From assembly GCA_002349565.1 (NCBI GenBank), contig DEDN01000026.1, positions 1 through 26,175 on the forward strand: 26,175 nt of DNA. The letters are read 5' to 3'. Positions within the stretch are counted from its first letter, which is position 1; the number at the start of each line of letters is the position of its first letter. The position numbers were made by a program, and so were the translations under genes. Positions 22,873 to 26,175 of the stretch are shown piece by piece. The notes below the pieces were generated by a model. It worked only from the letters and a program-made list of their open reading frames with translations, made no database searches and was not told where the DNA came from. Source of the DNA: Alphaproteobacteria bacterium UBA2903 (GTDB taxonomy: Bacteria > Pseudomonadota > Alphaproteobacteria > CAAGCB01 > CAG-977).

Positions 22873-23396
22873 TTTTTAGGGAATTGTTTTATACATTCTT
22901 TAAAATCGGGCTGTTCAGCTTTGGCGGCGGGTATGCTATGCTTGCCCTTATCCAAGACGAAGTCGTCAACAAACACGCGTGGATTTCCGTCGGAAAGTTC
23001 ACGGACATCATCGCGATTTCTCAAGTCACTCCGGGACCGATTGCCATTAACACGGCGACTTATATCGGCTACGAAAGCACGAAATCCGTATTCGGATCGT
23101 TTGTGGCGACTCTTGGCGTCAGCCTGCCGTCAGTCATCGTAACGACTTTGCTGTTTTTGTTTTTGAAAAAATACAGGTCTCGACCGATTGTTCAAAACGC
23201 GTTCAAAGGATTGCGAATCGCCGTCGTCGGTTTGATTTTAAGCGCGTCGGTTATGCTGATGAACGGTGAAAATTTTATCGACGGTTCTTCTTTGATTATC
23301 TGTGCCGTTTCGTGTCTGCTGATATTTTTCAAAAACATCAGTGCGATTTATCTGATGCTGGCTTCGGCGGCAGCGGGCATCCTGCTGTACGGCTGA
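22869..23396 (+). CDS. Chromate transporter family protein, second half-size subunit
   Basis: The product is 175 residues, a polytopic membrane protein. Motifs FSFGGGYAMLALIQDEVV and TPGPIAINTATYIGY mirror those of the upstream gene, so the two are paralogous halves likely forming a heterodimeric transporter. It is the last gene of the hslV-hslU-CHR-CHR operon. No convincing terminator follows: a small GAATTCCG/CGGATTC hairpin at 23395-23412 lacks a T run. Two parS sites lie downstream. Confidence 0.92.
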   Translation: MIFRELFYTFFKIGLFSFGGGYAMLALIQDEVVNKHAWISVGKFTDIIAISQVTPGPIAINTATYIGYESTKSVFGSFVATLGVSLPSVIVTTLLFLFLKKYRSRPIVQNAFKGLRIAVVGLILSASVMLMNGENFIDGSSLIICAVSCLLIFFKNISAIYLMLASAAAGILLYG

Positions 23397-23440
23397 ATTC
23401 CGTTTCGGATTCAAAACAATCGGCTTTGAGTGTTGAAAAA

Positions 23441-23456
23441 TGTTTCACGTGAAACA
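23441..23456. promoter_or_regulatory. parS: parS site (perfect palindrome)
   Basis: TGTTTCACGTGAAACA is the canonical ParB-binding 16-mer. It lies 45 bp after the second CHR gene, upstream of the predicted rsmG-parA-parB promoter and about 8.4 kb from the proposed oriC. Confidence 0.96.
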
Positions 23457-23485
23457 ACGACTTAACGAAAAATAAAATTTTTTGC

Positions 23486-23515
23486 TTGTCTGTCGGGGGT
23501 GAAAGCGTCTATTTT
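23486..23515 (+). promoter_or_regulatory. Possible promoter of rsmG-parA-parB
   Basis: TTGTCT (23486-23491) and TATTTT (23510-23515) are 18 bp apart, between the two parS sites. Both hexamers are imperfect. If correct, transcription starts near 23522, just before the second parS. Confidence 0.35.
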
Positions 23516-23538
23516 AAACCCAAGCAAAAAGGATAAAT

Positions 23539-23554
23539 TGTTTCACGTGAAACA
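23539..23554. promoter_or_regulatory. parS: parS site (perfect palindrome)
   Basis: A second exact TGTTTCACGTGAAACA, 98 bp from the first, ends seven bases before the GGGAG ribosome site of rsmG. It therefore sits in the predicted leader, where bound ParB could repress its own operon. Confidence 0.96.
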
Positions 23555-23572
23555 AAACAGGGAGCTTTTACC

Positions 23573-24196
23573 GTGATAACAGCCGACAGGCAAGCCGTCT
23601 TTGACCAACTGAACGTGTCGCAGGCGGTTCAATCGAAATTGAATACTTACGTCGCTTTGTTGGAAGAATGGCAGGGGAAGATGAACCTTGTCAGCGATTC
23701 GACTTTGCCTGTTGTGTGGACGCGTCACATCTTGGATTCCGCGCAAGTGGAACGGTATTTAACGCCGTCGGACAGGGTGCTTTTGGATTTGGGCAGCGGC
23801 GCGGGCTTTCCCGCTTTGGTGCTGGCGATATTGGACGAATCCAAATCCAGAACCGTTCACATGGTCGAAAGCGACGGCAAAAAATGCTCTTTCTTGCAAG
23901 CGGTGGCGGACGCGTGCGGTTTGCAGGTCGTCATCCACAACGAACGCATTGAAAAAATGGCTGTCTTCAAAGCCGATGTAATTACGGCGCGGGCTTTGGC
24001 GGCTTTGGACAAGCTGGTCAATTACGCCAAACCTTTTATCGGAGAACGTACGCGCTGTCTGTTTTTAAAGGGTAAAAAAGCGGACGAAGAACTGAAGCTT
24101 TGCGCCAAAAAATTCGTTTTCGCCGTTGAAAAACATCCCAGTATCACCAGCGAAGAGGGCAGAATTTTATGTCTGACGGGGGTTAAAAAGAAATGA
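23573..24196 (+). CDS. rsmG: 16S rRNA (guanine527-N7)-methyltransferase RsmG (GidB)
   Basis: The product is 207 residues. It transfers a methyl group from S-adenosylmethionine to N7 of G527 in 16S rRNA. The SAM-binding loop is LDLGSGAGFP (71-80), preceded by the family segment MNLVSDSTLPVVWTRHILDS. The start is GTG at 23573 with GGGAG about eight bases upstream; no closer ATG fits. It overlaps parA by ATGA and heads the rsmG-parA-parB operon. Confidence 0.97.
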   Translation: MITADRQAVFDQLNVSQAVQSKLNTYVALLEEWQGKMNLVSDSTLPVVWTRHILDSAQVERYLTPSDRVLLDLGSGAGFPALVLAILDESKSRTVHMVESDGKKCSFLQAVADACGLQVVIHNERIEKMAVFKADVITARALAALDKLVNYAKPFIGERTRCLFLKGKKADEELKLCAKKFVFAVEKHPSITSEEGRILCLTGVKKK

Positions 24197-24981
24197 ACGC
24201 TATGATGAAACAACCGCGGATTATCGCCATTTCCAATCAAAAAGGCGGCGTCGGCAAAACAACGACGACGGTCAATCTGGCAACCGCTTTGGCGGCGGCA
24301 AAGAAAAAGGTGCTGGTCATCGACCTTGACCCGCAGGGAAACGCAACCGTCAGTTTGGGCGTCGACCGCATCAACGCGCCGAAAAACAGCTATCAAGTGC
24401 TGATGGGCGATGAAAAAATCTCGTCTTCCATTATTTGGACCAAGATTCCGAACCTGTCCGTCATTGCGTCGTCCAAAGATTTGGCGGGGGCGGATTTCGA
24501 GCTGTCGCATTTGGAAAAGCCGCAATTTTATTTGAAAAAAGCGTTTGACGGCGAATTGCTGAACTATGACTATATCTTTATCGACTGTCCGCCGTCCGTC
24601 GGAATGCTGACGGTCAACGCTTTGGTGGCGGCGAACGGCGTCATTGTTCCCGTGCAATGCGAATATCTGGCTTTGGAAGGCGTCGCGGATTTGATGCGGA
24701 CGATTGAACGCGTCCACAAAAACTTTAATCCGACTTTGGAAATCCAAGGCATTTTACTGACTATGTACGACGGGCGCACGGCTTTGTCGGAAGTTGTCGC
24801 GGCGGACGTGCGCAATTATTTCGGCGGCAAAGTTTACAAATCGGTCATTCCGCGCAATGTCCGCGTGTCCGAAGCGCCGTCCCACGGCAAACCGATTTTA
24901 TTGTATGATTTCAAAAGCAAAGGCGCGCAGGCGTATATCGGCTTGGCGGCGGAAGTGTTAAAGCAAGAGGTGAAAAAATGA
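24193..24981 (+). CDS. parA: Chromosome-partitioning ATPase ParA (Soj)
   Basis: The product is 262 residues. The deviant Walker A motif KGGVGKTT (17-24) with signature K17 and P-loop K22 is intact; DLDPQGNATVSLGVD and IFIDCPPSVGMLTVNAL give the switch/Walker B segments. ParA binds DNA non-specifically as an ATP dimer and pulls ParB-parS complexes toward the pole or opposite cell half. The ATG at 24193 overlaps the rsmG stop (ATGA); ATGs at codons 4 and 5 are possible alternatives. Confidence 0.97.
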   Translation: MNAMMKQPRIIAISNQKGGVGKTTTTVNLATALAAAKKKVLVIDLDPQGNATVSLGVDRINAPKNSYQVLMGDEKISSSIIWTKIPNLSVIASSKDLAGADFELSHLEKPQFYLKKAFDGELLNYDYIFIDCPPSVGMLTVNALVAANGVIVPVQCEYLALEGVADLMRTIERVHKNFNPTLEIQGILLTMYDGRTALSEVVAADVRNYFGGKVYKSVIPRNVRVSEAPSHGKPILLYDFKSKGAQAYIGLAAEVLKQEVKK

Positions 24982-25952
24982 GCAGAAATTTGGGTCGCGG
25001 TTTAAGCGCGCTGTTGGGTGAAGAAAACGAAACCGAACAAAACGCCGTTCAAAGCGGCGTCAAAACCGTTGCCGTTGCCGATTTGGAACCCAGTCCTTTT
25101 CAGCCGCGCCACACATTCGACGAAGAAGCTTTGCGCGATTTGGTCGAATCCGTCAAAACAAAAGGCGTGATTCAGCCGCTTATTGTGCGCGAACACGCCG
25201 GCAAATACGAAATCATCGGCGGCGAACGGCGCTGGCGCGCGGCGCAGCAGGCGGGATTGCGCGAAGTTCCCGTACTGGTCAAAGACTTTTCCGACAAGGA
25301 AGCGATGGAAGTCGCCTTGATTGAAAACCTGCAGCGGCAGGACTTGAACGCTTTGGAGGAAGCCGAAGGATACCGCCGTTTGATGGATGAATTTTCCAAC
25401 ACGCAGGAAGAATTGGCACAAGCCGTCGGCAAAAGCCGCAGTCATGTCGCCAACACCATGCGTTTGCTGGGATTGCCGCAGCCCGTCAAAACAATGCTGG
25501 AAACGGGCAAGCTGTCCAGCGGTCACGCCCGCGCTTTGCTGACGGCAAAAGATCCCGAAGCTTTGGCGCAAACGGTTGTGGCGCGTGGTCTGAACGTGCG
25601 GCAAACGGAAAAACTGGCGCAAGCGGACGGCACGCCCAAAAAGCAAAAAGCCGCTCCCAAAAAATCGGACAGACAAATCGAATGCGACGAATTGGCGCAG
25701 GATTTGTCGCGCGTGCTGGGGATGACTGTGTCCATCCGCCCCAAAGCCCGCGGCGGGGAATTGGTCTTAACTTATTCAACGTTGGAAGAATTGGATAAAC
25801 TGATTGCCCGATTGAGTGCGAAAAAAACGGAAAACGACGAAATTACAGCGGTTGCCGACGAAGAAATCATTGAAAACGGCGACGATGTTGATGAAGTGAT
25901 TTTTGACGATTCGTTTGGCAAAGACGCGGATATCATCACCAACGACGATTAA
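24978..25952 (+). CDS. parB: Chromosome-partitioning protein ParB (Spo0J) with acidic C-terminal tail
   Basis: The product is 324 residues. The N terminus NLGRGLSALLGE is the ParA-interacting segment. The CTPase/clamp domain has QPLIVRE, GERRWRA (82-88) and ENLQR (116-120). The helix-turn-helix near 142-164 reads parS, and the C-terminal dimerisation domain ends at LDKLIARL (272-279). After it comes a 41-residue tail (284-324) with 17 Asp/Glu and one Lys, longer and more acidic than usual. It overlaps parA by ATGA. Three parS sites occur in this window. Confidence 0.97.
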   Translation: MSRNLGRGLSALLGEENETEQNAVQSGVKTVAVADLEPSPFQPRHTFDEEALRDLVESVKTKGVIQPLIVREHAGKYEIIGGERRWRAAQQAGLREVPVLVKDFSDKEAMEVALIENLQRQDLNALEEAEGYRRLMDEFSNTQEELAQAVGKSRSHVANTMRLLGLPQPVKTMLETGKLSSGHARALLTAKDPEALAQTVVARGLNVRQTEKLAQADGTPKKQKAAPKKSDRQIECDELAQDLSRVLGMTVSIRPKARGGELVLTYSTLEELDKLIARLSAKKTENDEITAVADEEIIENGDDVDEVIFDDSFGKDADIITNDD

Positions 25953-26175
25953 AAAACAACACAACATAAACTGTTTCTGCACCCGCAGGGGGAGTGTTGT
26001 CCGCACGGGGAAAACAACAGAATCGAAATCACGAGGAGCGGCGACGCCGCGACGTGGTGATCCCATGCAGGTATTGGCACTTGTGCGCCCGCGTCCCGGG
26101 ATTACTTCGGGCTTACTTGCTTCGTAAGCCTCGCCTATTGGCTCGGCAACTGCGCTTCGGACACTCGATTTGTTT
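25953..26175. other. Non-coding region after parB with palindromic repeat sequence
   Basis: No supported gene is seen. The first 70 bases are A/C-rich without a convincing terminator. From about 26021 onward the sequence has the GAGGAGCG...CGACGTGG style of interspersed palindromic repeats seen in many proteobacterial genomes. It also contains a hairpin GGCTTAC/GTAAGCC at 26110-26130. The window ends inside this tract, so its right boundary is unknown. Confidence 0.5.
26028..26061. repeat. Interspersed palindromic repeat unit
   Basis: ATCAC (26028-26032) pairs with GTGAT (26057-26061), and the inner arm GCGGC (26038-26042) pairs with GCCGC (26046-26050) around a GAC loop, giving an interrupted hairpin. 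The wording resembles known REP-like elements of the GAGGAGCG...GACGTGG type. Only one copy is visible in this window. Confidence 0.5.

Noticed and set aside
23395..23412. GAATTCCG/CGGATTC hairpin as terminator of the CHR operon
   Set aside because: The stem is short with a bulge, and A-rich rather than T-rich sequence follows.
25776..26066. Minus-strand reading frame at the right end
   Set aside because: It is antisense to parB and continues into the palindromic repeat; its translation has the Arg-rich look of translated repeat DNA.
1..26175. CRISPR arrays, insertion sequences or prophage genes
   Set aside because: No regularly spaced direct repeats, transposase or integrase motifs, or terminal inverted repeats were seen in either strand.

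Overview
This window is the replication-origin and chromosome-partition region of an alphaproteobacterium of roughly 50% GC. The evidence is the clustering of rho, maf, aroE, coaE, dnaQ, secB, a Tim44-like gene, mltA, an Smr gene, mnmE, mnmG, hisB, hslVU, rsmG, parA and parB, an arrangement typical of Alphaproteobacteria near oriC. The species cannot be named from the sequence; an uncultured, host-associated Rhodospirillales-like lineage is only a guess.

Layout. (1) 15-105 is tRNA-Ser(CGA) on the minus strand, divergent from a four-gene plus-strand operon (226-5629): a PAS-PAS-degenerate GGDEF-EAL protein followed by three predicted lipoproteins, the first with three PEGA-like domains. A parS-like site lies inside the first lipoprotein gene. 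(2) 11548-5630 is one tightly packed minus-strand operon: Tim44-like, mltA, a small membrane protein, smr, mnmE, mnmG. (3) secB (11623-12108) is divergent from it. (4) 14731-12101 is a minus-strand operon maf-aroE-coaE-dnaQ. (5) 14732-15166 is non-coding and has the architecture of oriC: three perfect DnaA boxes, further near-consensus boxes, a DnaA-trio-like CTACTAC tract and an AT-rich unwinding stretch. (6) 15167-16420 is rho with its terminator. (7) 16480-19199 is an AT-rich accessory island: an XRE regulator divergent from two lipoproteins, a zinc-ribbon membrane protein and a 197-residue unknown. It is bracketed by two identical 27-bp terminator sequences. (8) hisB and a flavodoxin (minus strand) are divergent from an hslV-hslU-chromate-transporter pair operon (plus strand). 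(9) Two perfect parS sites lie in the leader of the rsmG-parA-parB operon. (10) The window ends in a non-coding palindromic repeat.

How it fits together. Most genes are transcribed away from the 14.7-15.2 kb gap, as expected if replication starts there. ParA and ParB, with three parS sites 8-12 kb on either side of that gap, would segregate the newly copied origin. The housekeeping operons use ATGA stop/start overlaps very heavily (11 in the window), suggesting widespread translational coupling. The two most interesting uncharacterised modules are the EAL/PEGA-lipoprotein operon and the terminator-bracketed island beside rho.
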